DNA from: Tetrahymena thermophila SB210
Taxonomy: Eukaryota > Ciliophora > Oligohymenophorea > Hymenostomatida > Tetrahymenidae
Direction of reading: 5' to 3'
NCBI RefSeq assembly: GCF_000189635.1
Contig: NW_002476363.1
Span: forward strand, 186,001-250,000
Length of the DNA stretch: 64,000 bases
Shown here: positions 37,272 to 49,715 of the stretch, piece by piece
How the letters are laid out: the number at the start of each line of letters is the position of its first letter
Position numbering within the stretch: the stretch's first letter is position 1
Notes under the pieces: generated by a model
What the model was told of the DNA's origin: nothing
The model's database searches: none
Seen by the model: only the letters and a program-made list of their open reading frames with translations
Program-made: the position numbers and the translations under genes

Positions 37272-37870
37272 GCTTATGATTTTGAGTGATATTAAAATGT
37301 ATTTACAAAAAATACTCTTATTTATTTATTTATTTGTTTGTTTGTTTGATATGTTTGTAAAGAAAATTTTAAAAAAAGTCAAAATATTATTTATTTTAAA
37401 TATATTTATTCAGTAATATCAAATTTAGTTTAATTGAATGAAATAACTATATTTCTTAAAAAAATAAATAGACATATTTTTAAGGCTTATGATTTAGAAT
37501 GATATTAAAATTTATTTACAAAAATGCTCTTTATTTATTTATTTGTTCGCTTGTTTGTTTTATATGTTTGTAAAGTAAGTTTTAAAAAAAGTCAATAATA
37601 TGATATATATTTAAATATTGAGTAATATCAAATTTAGTTTAATTGAATCAAATAGCTATTTTTCTTATTTAAATAAACATATTTTTAAGGCTTATGTTTG
37701 AATGATTTTAAAATGTATTTACAAAAATACTCTTTATTTATTTTTTCGTTTGTTTGATATTTTAGTGAAGTTTCTAAAAAAAGTAAATAATATAATTTAT
37801 TTCAAAAGTATTTATACAATATCAAATTTAGTTTAATTGGAATAGCCATATTTCTTAAAGAAATAAAAAG
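37272..37870 (+). repeat. Three tandem copies of a ~205-213 bp intergenic repeat
   Basis: Between copies 6 and 7 a unit beginning GCTTATGATTTTGAGTGATA recurs at about 37272, 37485 and 37689. Each contains a T-rich (TTTA)n(TTTG)n run, a GTTTGTAAAG-like string, and AATATCAAATTTAGTTTAAT. Copies are diverged and not coding. Confidence 0.75.
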
Positions 37871-38351
37871 ATTTTAAGATTGCTCCATTTCTGTAAAAAT
37901 ATTTTTTTTTCAATCAAAGAAAAATGACTGCTTTACTAAATTATCATCTATCATTTTCATATAAGTAAGCATAGTAATAATGTTTATAAACTAAAAAAGA
38001 TTTATTTTTACATAATACTAACTATATGTGTTACTTTCTTACTTTTTCAGATTTTGGTAAAATTATTAAATTACTCAAGAAATAGACAAAATTTATTAAT
38101 AGTATTAATTTTTACAAATTCTCTTAGCCTTCCTTTTTTTTTCTATTTAAGTTGTAAGGCAATATTTAATTAAAAAATGTTTCTGAAAGATATCCAATTA
38201 TATCAGATTATTTTTTTCTTTTTTATCAAAGTTGTTAAATTCAAGAACATATTTTTTGTTTAAAATCCAAATTAAAAAGCAATTATCTTTTTATAAACAC
38301 TTTTAAAATTAAGAAATTCAATAAATTACAATTCAACAATAAATAAAAAAA
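37871..38351. promoter_or_regulatory. Upstream region of NmrA-like copy 7
   Basis: Holds a pyrimidine tract followed by TTGTAAGG and ATATTTAATTAAAAAA (about 38131-38180), 170-220 bp before the ATG. It corresponds to the single module found before each cluster B gene. Regulatory role inferred from conservation only. Confidence 0.45.
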
Positions 38352-39221
38352 ATGCATTCTCAAAAAATTTTAGTCTTAGGTGCCACTGGAAACATTGGAT
38401 CTGCTACTGTTAAAACTCTTGCTAGTCGTAAAGCTAATGTTACTGCCGGTGTTAGAGATCCCTCAAAAGCTAAAGAATTATAAAACTCCGGTGCTTAAGT
38501 CATTAAAGCTGACATGAGTCAAAACTAAGCTGAACTTGCTAAAATTATTTCAAATTACAACGCTGTTTATCTAGTAACTCCTGGTCATATTGATCGTACA
38601 TAAATCACTATTAACGCAATACAAGCAGCTAGATAGGCCAACATCTAATACGTACTTCTTGTTTCTATACCTTGTGCTGATAATTAAAATATTTTGTTTG
38701 GAAGACAATTCACTCCAATTGAAAAAGAACTCAAAGCTAGTGGATTAAAATATGGAATATTAAGATTACCAATGTTCACTGATAATGCTTGGGGTAATAA
38801 TGAACCAATCAGAACACACAACACTTTCTATGGTCCTATCAATGGAGACAAGAAGTTTGTAACTGTTGCAGTATAAGATGCTGCTTTGGCTGCTGCAATC
38901 ATTCTTGAAAACCCAAGCAAACACAATGGAAAAACTTATACTATCACAAGTGACTACAAAAGCAGTGATGAGCAAGCATAAATATTTTCTCAAGCTCTTG
39001 GAAGATAAATTAAATATGTAAATGCTACTTTCGAAGGATCAAAATAATCATTATTGAAAATGATGCCTGAGTGGTAGGTTGATGGTTTATTGGAGCTATA
39101 TTCATTAGTAGAGAAGAGTGATGTTAGTCAAGTAAATCAAACAAGCGATTATAAACAAATTACAGGAAACTCACCAACAACAACTTTGAGTTGGATGTGG
39201 TAAAACCACAAATCATTTTGA
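38352..39221 (+). CDS. NmrA-like NAD(P)-binding protein, copy 7 (cluster B)
   Basis: Intronless 289 aa frame ending TGA 39219. The motif is GATGNIG (Asn where others have Tyr/Gln/Leu). Cluster B signatures: VYLVTPGHIDRTQITINAIQ, CADN, NEPIRTHNTFYGPINGDKK and SDYKSSDEQ. It is the most diverged of cluster B, with SIPCADNQNILFGRQ, a QSLLKMMPEWQ segment and a LELYSLVEKSD tail, ending WMWQNHKSF. The first gene of the compact cluster, 1.3 kb after copy 6. Confidence 0.92.
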
Positions 39222-40207
39222 AAAATAATAATTAGTTTATCAATAAAAAGAATTTATAATAAAAAATCATTTAAGCTATCAAAATTAATGATTACTAACT
39301 GACTAATTATTCAAATAATTTTAAATATTTGTACATTTCTATAAAATATGTTTTGTATGTATTAAATATTTGCTTGAAAAAAAATAAGATTAATATTTAT
39401 ATATATATATTGCACGCTAGCTAGCTTGCTGCCATTTTTAGGGACTTGTGCCATATAATATTACAATAATAATTTTTTTGAAATTTTTTTAATGAACTTT
39501 TTATAAAAACAAATATTTTTTATAAAGTATTTATCAATTAACAAAAATTATTTAATTCAGCTTTTATTTCTCAAAAATTCAAATAATTTTTATCTTTATT
39601 TAAAGTTTTTGATTGATTTCTAAAACAACAAAATGTAATAATGCAAATAATACCTGTGATTTAGAGTAAAATTTGGAAATTATTAGATATTTTCTAGATT
39701 TTATTTCTCTGTTTAGAAATTTATTTTGGTTGAGATCTTTAAAATTACTATTTTCATAATAAATTAAAAAATGGTTTTCTATTTAAAAATTGTTACTGAT
39801 TACTATTTTAGTTTATAAAAAAATATTTGTGATTCTTTTCTATTTATTTAATTAAATTATTAATAAAGTTATTTTTAATGTTATTCTGGACAATTTAATT
39901 AAACATTCTATTGCTTTTCTTTTTTTTTTCTTTTTAGTTTGTAATCCTATATTTAATTAAAAAATAGATATAATAAAATCTGATCTATTCATTTCTTTTT
40001 AATAATTAAAGGTCTTTTTAATTAAAATTTTACCAATAAAACCTACTTAATTTTTCTTTTCTTTATTTTAATATAATAGAAGAATCATTCGTATCCTACT
40101 TTAAATTTGATTACAAAATTTACTGATCCTTTATAAAAATTTTTTAAATAAATAAATTTAAAACAATTATTCAAGCAAAATAAATAGTATAAAAATTCAT
40201 AAAATAA
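39222..40207. promoter_or_regulatory. Cluster B spacer before copy 8
   Basis: About 1 kb. A TTTCTTTTTTTTTTC tract followed by TTTGTAATCC and a TATTTAATTAAAAAAT box lies at about 39909-39967, some 240 bp upstream of the ATG. At 39411-39452 there is an unusually GC-rich patch with the palindrome GCTAGCTAGC (39416-39425); nothing recognised in it. Confidence 0.45.
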
Positions 40208-41077
40208 ATGAGCTCTCAAAAAATTTTAGTTTTAGGTGCCACTGGATACATTGGATCTGCAACTGTCAAAACTTTAGCTAATCTTAAAGCTAATGTTACT
40301 GCTGGTGTTAGAGATCCATCAAAAGCTAAAGAATTATAAGACTCTGGTTCTAAAGTCATTAAAGCTGATATGAGTCAAAGCTAAGCTGAACTTGCTAGAA
40401 TTCTTTCAAATTACACCTCTGTTTATCTTGTTACTCCTGGTCATATTGATCGTACACAAATAACTATTAACGCAATTCAAGCAGCTAAATAGGCCAATGT
40501 TTAATACTTACTAGTTGTTTCAGTAACTTGTGCTGATAATCAAGATGTTTTATTTGGTAGACAATTCAATCCAATTGAAAAAGAACTCAAAGCTAGTGGA
40601 TTAAAATATGGAATATTAAGATTACCAATATTCACTGATAATGTTTGGGGAAATAACGAACCAATCAGAACACACAACACTTTCTATGGTCCTATCAATG
40701 GAAACAAGAAGTTTGTAACTGTTGCAGTATAAGATGCTGCTTTGGCTGCTGCAGTCATTCTTTAAAACCCAAGCAAACACATTGGAAAAACCTATACAAT
40801 TACTAGTGATTACAAAAGTAGTGATGAGCAAGCATAAGCATTTTCTCAAGCTCTTGGAAGATAAATAAAATATGTAAATGCTACTTTCGAAGGAACAAAA
40901 TAAGCATTATTGAAGTTTATGCCTGAATGGTAGGTTGATGGTGTATTGGAGCTATATAAATTGATAGAGAAAAACGATACTAGCCAAGTTAATCATACAA
41001 ATGACTTTAAATAAATAACAGGAAGTTAATAAACCACAAATTTGAATTGGATGTGGCAAAATTTTAAAGCATTTTGA
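40208..41077 (+). CDS. NmrA-like NAD(P)-binding protein, copy 8 (cluster B)
   Basis: Intronless 289 aa frame ending TGA 41075. Standard GATGYIG and GVRD. Distinguishing residues: ELQDSGSKVIK, SNYTSVYLV, RLPIFTDNVW (other B copies mostly have MFIDN) and PINGNKK with Asn for Asp, ending LNWMWQNFKAF. All B-type blocks intact. The ATG follows AAAATAA, the A-rich context seen at all copies. Confidence 0.92.
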
Positions 41078-41955
41078 AAAATAATTAAAAAATTTATATA
41101 AGTATGTATATTTTATAAAAGTGTTTGAAATGGAATAAATATTTTAATTTAATATCAAAACTATATTTTTTACTAATTTCTAAATGATTACTAAATAAAA
41201 TTTGAAAATTAAAGAGTTAATTTGATCATTCATTATCTTACATTCTTTTAAAAAAATTTATAATAAATAACTATAAATTCTTTATTAAAGCTTCTTTTAA
41301 TGCCTTATTTTGAAAAATTTTGAAAGTATTAATTTATTCAATTAAATGATTTATAAAAATTGACATATCTATTTGTATTTAAAAATTAACATATATATTT
41401 CATATAAAAAAATTCAAATCAAAATGACAATTTTAATTTACAGATAATTTACTAATTATATTGAAATTTCTTCACATAAAATAAATGGGTTTTAATAAAA
41501 AAAATATTACTGTTTAATTTACCAGCATTAAAAAACAAACAAATTAATATTTATGATTCTTTCAAATTAGTAAATTAAATTATTAGCAAAAGTTATTTTT
41601 AGTGTTATTCTGTATATATAATTAAATGTTCTATTAATTTTCTTCTTTTTTTCTTTTTAGCTAGTAAGTTTGTATTTAATCAAAAAATTAATTTGAAAAT
41701 ATAATTAAATCTGATCAAATCTTTTCTTCTTAATAAATAAATTTTTTTTTAATTAAAATTTTACCTTGAAAGCTGACTTAATTTTTCTATTTTATTAATT
41801 TTAATCATATAGAAAGCTCATTCATGTATTTATTTGCATAGATTCAAATTCGATTTTGAAATCTAATCATTTTTATAAAAATTATTAAAATAAATAAATA
41901 AATTCTAATCAAATTATCAAAGCAAAAATAAATAGTTAAAAATCAATATAAATAA
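41078..41955. promoter_or_regulatory. Cluster B spacer before copy 9
   Basis: Contains the module TTTTCTTCTTTTTTTC, TAGTAAGTTTG and TATTTAATCAAAAA at about 41635-41687. From about 41440 to the gene it is almost identical to 45160-45680 before copy 11, evidence that a two-gene unit was duplicated. Confidence 0.55.
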
Positions 41956-42825
41956 ATGAGCTCTCAAAAAATTTTAGTTTTAGGTGCCACTGGATACATT
42001 GGATCTGCAACTGTCAAAACTTTAGCTAATCTTAAAGCTAATGTTACTGCTGGTGTTAGAGATCCCTTAAAAGCTTAAGAATTATAAAACACTGGTGTTT
42101 AAGTCATTAAAGCCGACATGAGTCAAAACTTAGCTGAACTTGCCAAAACTCTCTCTGATTATAGTTCTGTTTATCTAGTAACTCCTGGTCATATTGATCG
42201 TACATAAATCACAATTAATGCAATCCAAGCAGCAAAATAAGCAAATATTTAATACTTATTAGTTGTTTCTGTAACTTGTGCTGATAATCAAGATGTTTTA
42301 TTTGGTAGACAATTCAATCCAATTGAAAAAGAACTCAAAGCTAGTGGTTTAAAATATGGAATAGTAAGGTTACCAATGTTCATTGATAATGTTTGGGGTA
42401 ATAATGAACCAATCAGAACACATAACACTTTCTATGGTCCTATCAATGGAGACAAGAAGTTTGTAACTGTTGCAGTATAAGATGCTGCTTTGGCTGCTGC
42501 AGCCATTCTTTAAAACCCAAGCAAACACATTGGAAAAACATATACAATTACTAGTGATTACAAAAGCAGTGATGAATAAGCATAAACATTTTCTCAAGCT
42601 CTTGGAAGATAGATAAAATATGTAAATGCTACCTTCGAGGGAACAAAATAAGCATTATTGAAGTTTATGCCTGAATGGTAGGTTGATGGTGTATTGGAGC
42701 TATATAAATTGATAGAGAAAAACGATATTAGTCAAGTAAATCATACAAATGATTTTCAATAAATTACAGGAAGCTAACCAACCACAAATTTAAGTTGGAT
42801 GTAGCAAAATGGTAAAGCCTTTTGA
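41956..42825 (+). CDS. NmrA-like NAD(P)-binding protein, copy 9 (cluster B)
   Basis: Intronless 289 aa frame ending TGA 42823. Distinguishing residues: RDPLKAQELQNTG (shared in part with copy 11), SQNLAELAKTLSDY, YGIVRLPMF (Val for Leu) and DAALAAAAIL. The C-terminus LSWMQQNGKAF differs from the WMWQNFKAF of copies 8, 10 and 12 but equals copy 11, as does the 3' flank just after the stop. Confidence 0.92.
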
Positions 42826-43826
42826 ATACAAATTTAAATATTTTTAAGTATGTACATTTTATAGTAAATTGTTTAATTTATATTAAATATTTTGATGTTG
42901 TTACTTAATAAATAAATAATTTTATTTTACCAATTAAATTTTAAATTTTTATTGAAAAAAATATGAAAATAAGTGGAATATTATGATAATTGGCAAATAT
43001 TTTTTTATTTATCAATAAATGTTTCAAATTTGTTTGAAATATATTTTTTATGTTAAAATTAAAATATGGAAAATTAAGAGGCATATTTTTTTTATTTCTT
43101 TTAATGTATTTAAAAAAATAATGTTTTTATAAGTTTTAAATACTAATAAATTAAGAAATATTATTTTTTATTCAAGATATTTATCTAATTTACAAGGACT
43201 TCTATAACAAAATTTTTTTTCTTTGCTTAATTGATGTTTAATTTATGAAATAAATAACAAATAGTTATTTAAATAAACCACCATCTTTTAATTTAGAATA
43301 AATAACTGAAAATTCTAGATATTTTAGCATTTTTATTTATTTGCTTGTCATAAAATTAATATTTTTAGAAATACTATTTGATTTTTTATTTAAAAATATG
43401 GCATAAAAAACTATTTAAAAATAATTATTTGTGATTCTTTCAGATTTAATAAATAAAAGTATTAAGAAAGTTATTCTTAATGTTATTGTGGACAATTTAA
43501 TTAAATATTCTATTGTTTTTCTTCTTTTTTTCTTTTATGTTAGTAAGTTTGCATTTAATTAAAAAAAAAATTAAACAATATCATAAAATCTGATCTATTC
43601 ATTTCTTTTTTACAAATTAATTTATTTTTAATTAAATTTTTACTATTGAATCTTGATTAATTTTTCTATTTTATTAATTTTAATATAATAGAAGATACAT
43701 TCAAGTTTTTATTTAAATGATTTGAAATCTACTGATTCTTCATAATTATTTTTAAAATAAATAAATTAATAAATTCTAATCAAATTATCAAAGCAAAAAT
43801 AAATAGTTTAAAATCAATATAAATAA
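42826..43826. promoter_or_regulatory. Cluster B spacer before copy 10
   Basis: 1.0 kb. Module at about 43513-43567: a TTTTCTTCTTTTTTTC tract, TAGTAAGTTTGC and ATTTAATTAAAAAA. The proximal 300 bp aligns with the region before copy 12. Confidence 0.5.
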
Positions 43827-44696
43827 ATGAGCTCTCAAAAAATTTTAGTTTTAGGTGCCACTGGATACATTGGATCTGCAACTGTCAAAACTTTAGCTAA
43901 TCTTAAAGCTAATGTTACTGCTGGTGTTAGAGATCCCTCAAAAGCTAAAGAATTATAAAACTCTGGTGCTTAAGTCATTAAAGCTGACATGAGTCAAAAC
44001 TAAGCTGAACTTGCTAGAATTCTCTCGAATTACAGCTCTGTTTATCTAGTAACTCCTGGTCATATTGACCGTACATAAATTACTATTAATGCAATACAAG
44101 CAGCTAAATAGGCCAATGTCTAATATTTACTTGTTGTTTCTGTAACTTGTGCTGATAATCAAGATGTTTTGTTTGGAAGACAGTTCACTCCAATTGAAAA
44201 AGAACTCAAAGCTAGCGGATTAAAATATGGAATATTAAGATTACCAATGTTCATTGATAATGTTTGGGGAAACAACGAACCAATCAGAACACATAACACT
44301 TTCTATGGTCCTATCAATGGAGACAAGAAGTTTGTAACTGTTGCAGTATAAGATGCTGCTTTGGTTGCTGCAGTCATTCTTTAAAACCCAAGCAAACACA
44401 TTGGAAAAACCTATACAATTACTAGTGATTACATAAGCAGTGATGAATAAGCATAAAAATTTTCTCAAGCTCTTGGAAGATAAATAAAATATGTAAATGC
44501 TACTTTCGAAGGAACAAAATAAGCATTGTTGAAATTCATGCCTGAATGGTAGGTTGATGGTGTATTAGAGCTATATAAATTGATAGAGAAAAATGATATT
44601 AGCCAAGTTAATCATACAAATGACTTTAAATAAATAACAAATGTTTAATCAACCACAAATTTAAGTTGGATGTGGCAAAATTTTAAAGCTTTTTGA
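43827..44696 (+). CDS. NmrA-like NAD(P)-binding protein, copy 10 (cluster B)
   Basis: Intronless 289 aa frame ending TGA 44694. Nearly identical to copy 12: both have FGRQFTPIEKELK, MFIDNVWGNNEPIRTHN, SDYISSDEQAQKF and the unusual tail ITNVQSTTNLSWMWQNFKAF. Unique to this copy is DAALVAAVIL (Val for Ala) in the otherwise conserved QDAALAAA stretch. Confidence 0.92.
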
Positions 44697-45674
44697 AAAG
44701 ATATTTAAATTTTTTTATTTAGTATGTATATTTTATAGAAAGTTGTTTAGCATTAACTAAATATTTTGATATTACTTTTTAATATAAAAGCAGTTATTCT
44801 ACGAATTCAATACTTTATAATTATTATTAGTTAAAATGAAAATAAATTAAATATATTGAGAAAAAATAAATAAGCATATTTTTATTTAGTTTTTAAATAA
44901 ATTACATTAAAAATTTTTTTAATATAAAAAACAAAACGATAAAATATTAGATTTAATCTATTATAAAAATAAAACATAGTAATAAAATCTTCAAATTTTT
45001 GTTAAAATTTTATTAAAATTAATACAAAAAATGATATTTAATATTATTATTTACCAAGTTTCTAATCATTTTTATGTTTATTTAAATCATTTTTTTAAAA
45101 GCATACAAAAAATAAAAATTAAAATGGCAATTTTAATTTAGAGCAAACTTGTGAATTTACAGATAATCTACTGATTATATTTATAATTGCTTTGCATAAA
45201 ATAAATGTGTTTTAATTAAAAAATATTACTTTTTAATTTACCAGCATTAAAAAACAAACAAATTAATATTTATGATTCTTTCAAATTAGTAAATTAAATT
45301 ATTAGCAAAAGTTATTTTTAGTGTTATTCTGTATATATAATTAAATGTTCTATTAATTTTCTTCTTTTTTTCTTTTTAGCTAGTAAGTTTGTATTTAATC
45401 AAAAAATTAATTTGAAAATATAATTAAATCTGATCAAATCTTTTCTTCTTAATAAATAAATTTTTTTTTAATTAAAATTTTACCTTGAAAGCTGACTTAA
45501 TTTTTCTATTTTATTAATTTTAATCATATAGAAAGCTCATTCATGTATTTATTTGCATAGATTCAAATTCGATTTTGAAATCTAATCATCTTTATAAATA
45601 TTTTTAAAATAAATAAATAAATTCTAATCAAATTATCAAAGCAAAAATAAATAGTTAAAAATCAATATAAATAA
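44697..45674. promoter_or_regulatory. Cluster B spacer before copy 11
   Basis: 1.0 kb. Module at about 45356-45408, same sequence as before copy 9. The near-identity to the copy 9 spacer begins around 45160; upstream of that the spacer is distinct. Confidence 0.55.
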
Positions 45675-46544
45675 ATGAGCTCTCAAAAAATTTTAGTTTT
45701 AGGTGCCACTGGATACATTGGATCTGCAACTGTCAAAACTTTAACTGATCTTAAAGCTAATGTTACTGCTGGTGTTAGAGATCCCTTAAAAGCTTAAGGA
45801 TTATAAAACTCTGATGCTTAAGTCATTAAAGCTGACATGAGCCAAAACCAAGCTGAACTTGCCAAAATTCTCTCAAATTACAGCTCTGTTTATCTAGTAA
45901 CTCCTGGTCATATCGATCGTACATAAATCACAATTAATGCAATCCAAGCAGCAAAGTAAGCAAATGTTTAATACTTACTAGTTGTTTCTGTAACTAGTGC
46001 TGATAATCAAGATGTTTTATTTGGTAGACAATTCAATCCTATTGAAAAAGAACTCAAAGCTAGTGGATTAAAATATGGAATATTAAGATTACCAATGTTC
46101 ATTGATAATGTTTGGGGTAATAATGAACCAATCAGAACACATAACACTTTCTATGGTCCTATCAATGGAGACAAGAAGTTTGTAACTGTTGCAGTATAAG
46201 ATGCTGCTTTGGCTGCTGCAGTCATTCTTTAAAACCCAAGCAAACACATTGGAAAAACCTATACAATTACTAGTGATTACATAAGCAGTGATGAATAAGC
46301 ATAAACATTTTCTCAAGCTCTTGGAAGATAAATAAAATATGTAAATGCTACTTTCGAAGGAACAAAGTAAGCATTGTTGAAATTCATGCCTGAGTGGTAG
46401 GTTGATGGTGTATTAGAGCTATATAAATTGATAGAGAAAAACGATATTAGTCAAGTAAATCATACAAATGATTTTCAATAAATTACAGGAAGCTAACCAA
46501 CCACAAATTTAAGTTGGATGTAGCAAAATGGTAAAGCCTTTTGA
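45675..46544 (+). CDS. NmrA-like NAD(P)-binding protein, copy 11 (cluster B)
   Basis: Intronless 289 aa frame ending TGA 46542. Sister of copy 9 (DPLKAQ, tail WMQQNGKAF) but with KTLTDLKAN, QGLQNSDAQ, VTSADN (Ser for the cluster's usual Cys) and SDYISSDEQAQTF, the Ile shared with copies 10 and 12. This mosaic of copy 9-like ends and a copy 10/12-like centre is what gene conversion within the array would leave. Confidence 0.92.
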
Positions 46545-47512
46545 ATACAAATTTAAATATTAATTATTAAGTATGTGCATTTTATAGTAAATTGTTTAAC
46601 TTGTATTAAATATTTTAATATTTTTTTTTGATAAACATTATTTTATTAAATAAATTCTGAATTTTTATTAAAAAAAAATAAGTTGATTAATTTGATAACA
46701 AATTTTTCAAAATTTCTCTAAAAAGTAAAAAAAAATATTAAAATTAAAAATATGGATATTAGAATTGAGAAGAGATAAGCAAAATATGTATAATTAAGGT
46801 ATTTAAAAATTATTTAATTCATTTTAAATTCTGATATGTTAGAAATTAGTGTAGAAAATAGTATGTGTATATTCAAGATATTTATAAAATTGTATCAATA
46901 TTTTAAGAAATTAAAACTTTTTTATATTTATTGAAGTAAGTTTTAATTTCTAAATTTATAAACAAATAAATATAAGTAAACAGTAATTTATTGAATTAAT
47001 TTTCTATATATTTGATTATTTTTTAATAATAGACACTTGCCATAAATAATATTTATTTTTTCTTTTAAAAATAATGGAATATAAATTTCTTTTGTTTTAA
47101 AAGAAATTAATATTTGTGATACTTTCAGATTTAATGAATTAAATTATTAAAAAAAGTTATTCTTAATGTTATTCTGGACTATTTAATTAAATGTTCTATT
47201 GTTTTTCTTCTTTTTTTCTTTTTAGTTAGTAAGTTTGAATTTAATTAAAAAAAAAATTGAAATATAATTAAATCTGATCTAATCATTTCTTTTTTACAAA
47301 TTAAGTTATTTTTAATTAAATTTTTACTATTGAATCTTAATTAATTTTTCTTTTTTATTTATTTTAATATAATAGAAGACTCATTCAAATTTTTATTTAA
47401 ATTTGATTTGAAATCTACTGATTCTTTATAATTATTTTTAAAATAAATAAATTAATAAATTTTCATCAAATTATCAAAACAAAAATAAATAGTTTAAAAT
47501 CAATATAAATAA
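46545..47512. promoter_or_regulatory. Cluster B spacer before copy 12
   Basis: 0.97 kb. Module at about 47203-47253. The proximal part is closely similar to the copy 10 spacer, matching the two-gene duplication. Confidence 0.5.
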
Positions 47513-48382
47513 ATGAGCTCTCAAAAAATTTTAGTTTTAGGTGCCACTGGATACATTGGATCTGCAACTGTCAAAACTTTAGCTAATCTTAAAGCTAATG
47601 TTACTGCTGGTGTTAGAGATCCCTCAAAAGCTAAAGAATTATAAAACTCTGGTGCTTAAGTCATTAAAGCTGACATGAGTCAAAACTAAGCTGAACTTGC
47701 TAGAATTCTCTCAAATTACAACTCTATTTATCTAGTAACTCCTGGTCATATTGACCGTACATAAATTACTATTAATGCAATACAAGCAGCTTAATAGGCC
47801 AATGTCTAATACTTACTTGTTGTTTCTGTAACTTGTGCTGATAATCAAGATGTTTTGTTTGGAAGACAGTTCACTCCAATTGAAAAAGAACTCAAAGCTA
47901 GCGGATTAAAATATGGAATATTAAGATTACCAATGTTCATTGATAATGTTTGGGGAAACAACGAACCAATCAGAACACATAACACTTTCTATGGTCCTAT
48001 CAATGGAGACAAGAAGTTTGTAACTGTTGCAGTATAAGATGCTGCTTTGGCTGCTGCAGTCATTCTTTAAAACCCAAGCAAACACATTGGAAAAACCTAT
48101 ACAATTACTAGTGATTACATAAGCAGTGATGAATAAGCATAAAAATTTTCTCAAGCTCTTGGAAGATAAATAAAATATGTAAATGCTACATTCGAAGGAA
48201 CAAAATAAGCATTGTTGAAATTCATGCCTGAATGGTAGGTTGATGGTGTATTAGAGCTATATAAATTGATAGAAAAAAATGATATTAGCCAAGTTAATCA
48301 TACAAATGACTTTAAATAAATAACAAATGTTTAATCAACCACAAATTTGAGTTGGATGTGGCAAAATTTTAAAGCATTTTGA
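47513..48382 (+). CDS. NmrA-like NAD(P)-binding protein, copy 12 (cluster B)
   Basis: Intronless 289 aa frame ending TGA 48380. Differs from copy 10 by SNYNSIYLVTPG, AIQAAQQANVQ (Gln via TTAATAG in place of Lys) and the usual DAALAAAVIL. The block from FGRQFTPIEKE through DKKFVTVAV is identical in the two at the protein level. All motifs intact. Confidence 0.92.
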
Positions 48383-49715
48383 AAAGTAATTAAATATTTA
48401 TAATAAGTATGTACATTTTATAAAAGTGTTTAAAATCAATTAAATATTTTGATATAAATTTTTAAAATACAAATTATATTATTTTATTAATTTAATACTA
48501 AATATCTACTAAACAAAATTTGAAAATTAAAGAGTTATTTTGGTCATTAAGATACATATTCTTTAAAAAAATTTATAATATTTAACTATAAATTTTCATA
48601 TATTAAAGTGACCATTAAAGGTTAATTTTAAAAAAATTTATAAAGCTTTAAAATATATAAAACAAAAAATCAATAGTTCCCTGCTATTATCCTACCCCAC
48701 CACCCCCTCCTAAAATTTTTTATCAGTATTGATATTGTACACTCTATCATTTAAAACTTTCAAGAATTTTACATCCACTTATACTTGTATTATTTTATTA
48801 AGAAATGTAAATTAAGCTAATATTTTAAAGGCAAACAAAAGAGTCTTTGATAATTGATTGCATACAAGTGTTCAAAATAGTTATTATTTGCATAAAAAGG
48901 TAACCATTTTGAATATATCACTGTTTGATTTTATTTAAAAAATAATTCAATCTCTAGTTTCTCAGTAATTTGATAATAGTAAGAAAATAATAAGAATTGT
49001 ACCTGTAAATAAAATACATTAGGAGGCGAAAATGTGTAGAGTAAGGTGTAAATTAATTAGAAGCTAACCATTTTTTGGATAAAATCTTGAAATTTTTGTA
49101 AATAAATTATTTATTTTTGACAAATAAATAACAATTAATACAATTATATAACACATATTAAATATTTTTATCATTCTCTAAAATATTTTCTAAAATAAAA
49201 ACATAAAAACTCATATTAAAACAATCATTTTAATTTAGTATAGACTATTGAATTTTAGAGAAATTTGCTTGTTTTATTATTAATAGCTTCACAAGAAATC
49301 AATTGGCTTTACTAAAAAAATACTACTCTTTACTTATTTGCATTATGAATTTATGATTCTTTCAGGTTTAGTAAATTAAACTATCAACAAAAGTTATTCT
49401 TAATGTTATTTTGGATAATTTAATTAAATATTCGATTGATTTTCTTTTTTCTTTATTTTTAGTTAGTAATTTAAAATTTAATTAAATCTGATCTAATCAT
49501 TCCTTTTTTACAAGTAAAGTTATTTTTAATTAAATTTTGATAATAAAAACTGATTTAATTTTTCTTTTTTATTGATTAAATAAAATAGAAGACTCATTCA
49601 TCAATTGATTTAAATTTGATTGGATTCTATTAATTTTAACAAATATTTAAAAAAAAAATAAATAAGTAAATTTAAAACATTCAAAAATAAATAGTCAACA
49701 ACTTTCTTTTAATAA
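48383..49715. other. Spacer before copy 13 with a C-rich island
   Basis: The longest cluster B spacer (1.33 kb). It holds a strikingly C-rich run at about 48691-48711 (G-rich on the minus strand) in otherwise very AT-rich DNA, and a diverged module near 49435-49480 (TTTTCTTTTTTCTTTA, TAGTAATTT, ATTTAATTAAATC). No gene seen. Confidence 0.55.

Noticed and set aside
39411..39452. GC-rich patch with palindrome GCTAGCTAGC and GCAC/GTGC ends, considered as a tRNA or small RNA
   Set aside because: Too short for a tRNA, no T-loop or anticodon arm, and only a weak 4-bp closing stem.
38766..48154. Repeated 75 aa minus-strand ORFs inside NmrA-like copies 7-12 (and a 69 aa one in copy 13)
   Set aside because: They are antisense shadows of the conserved coding sequence, recurring only because the sense genes are paralogs.
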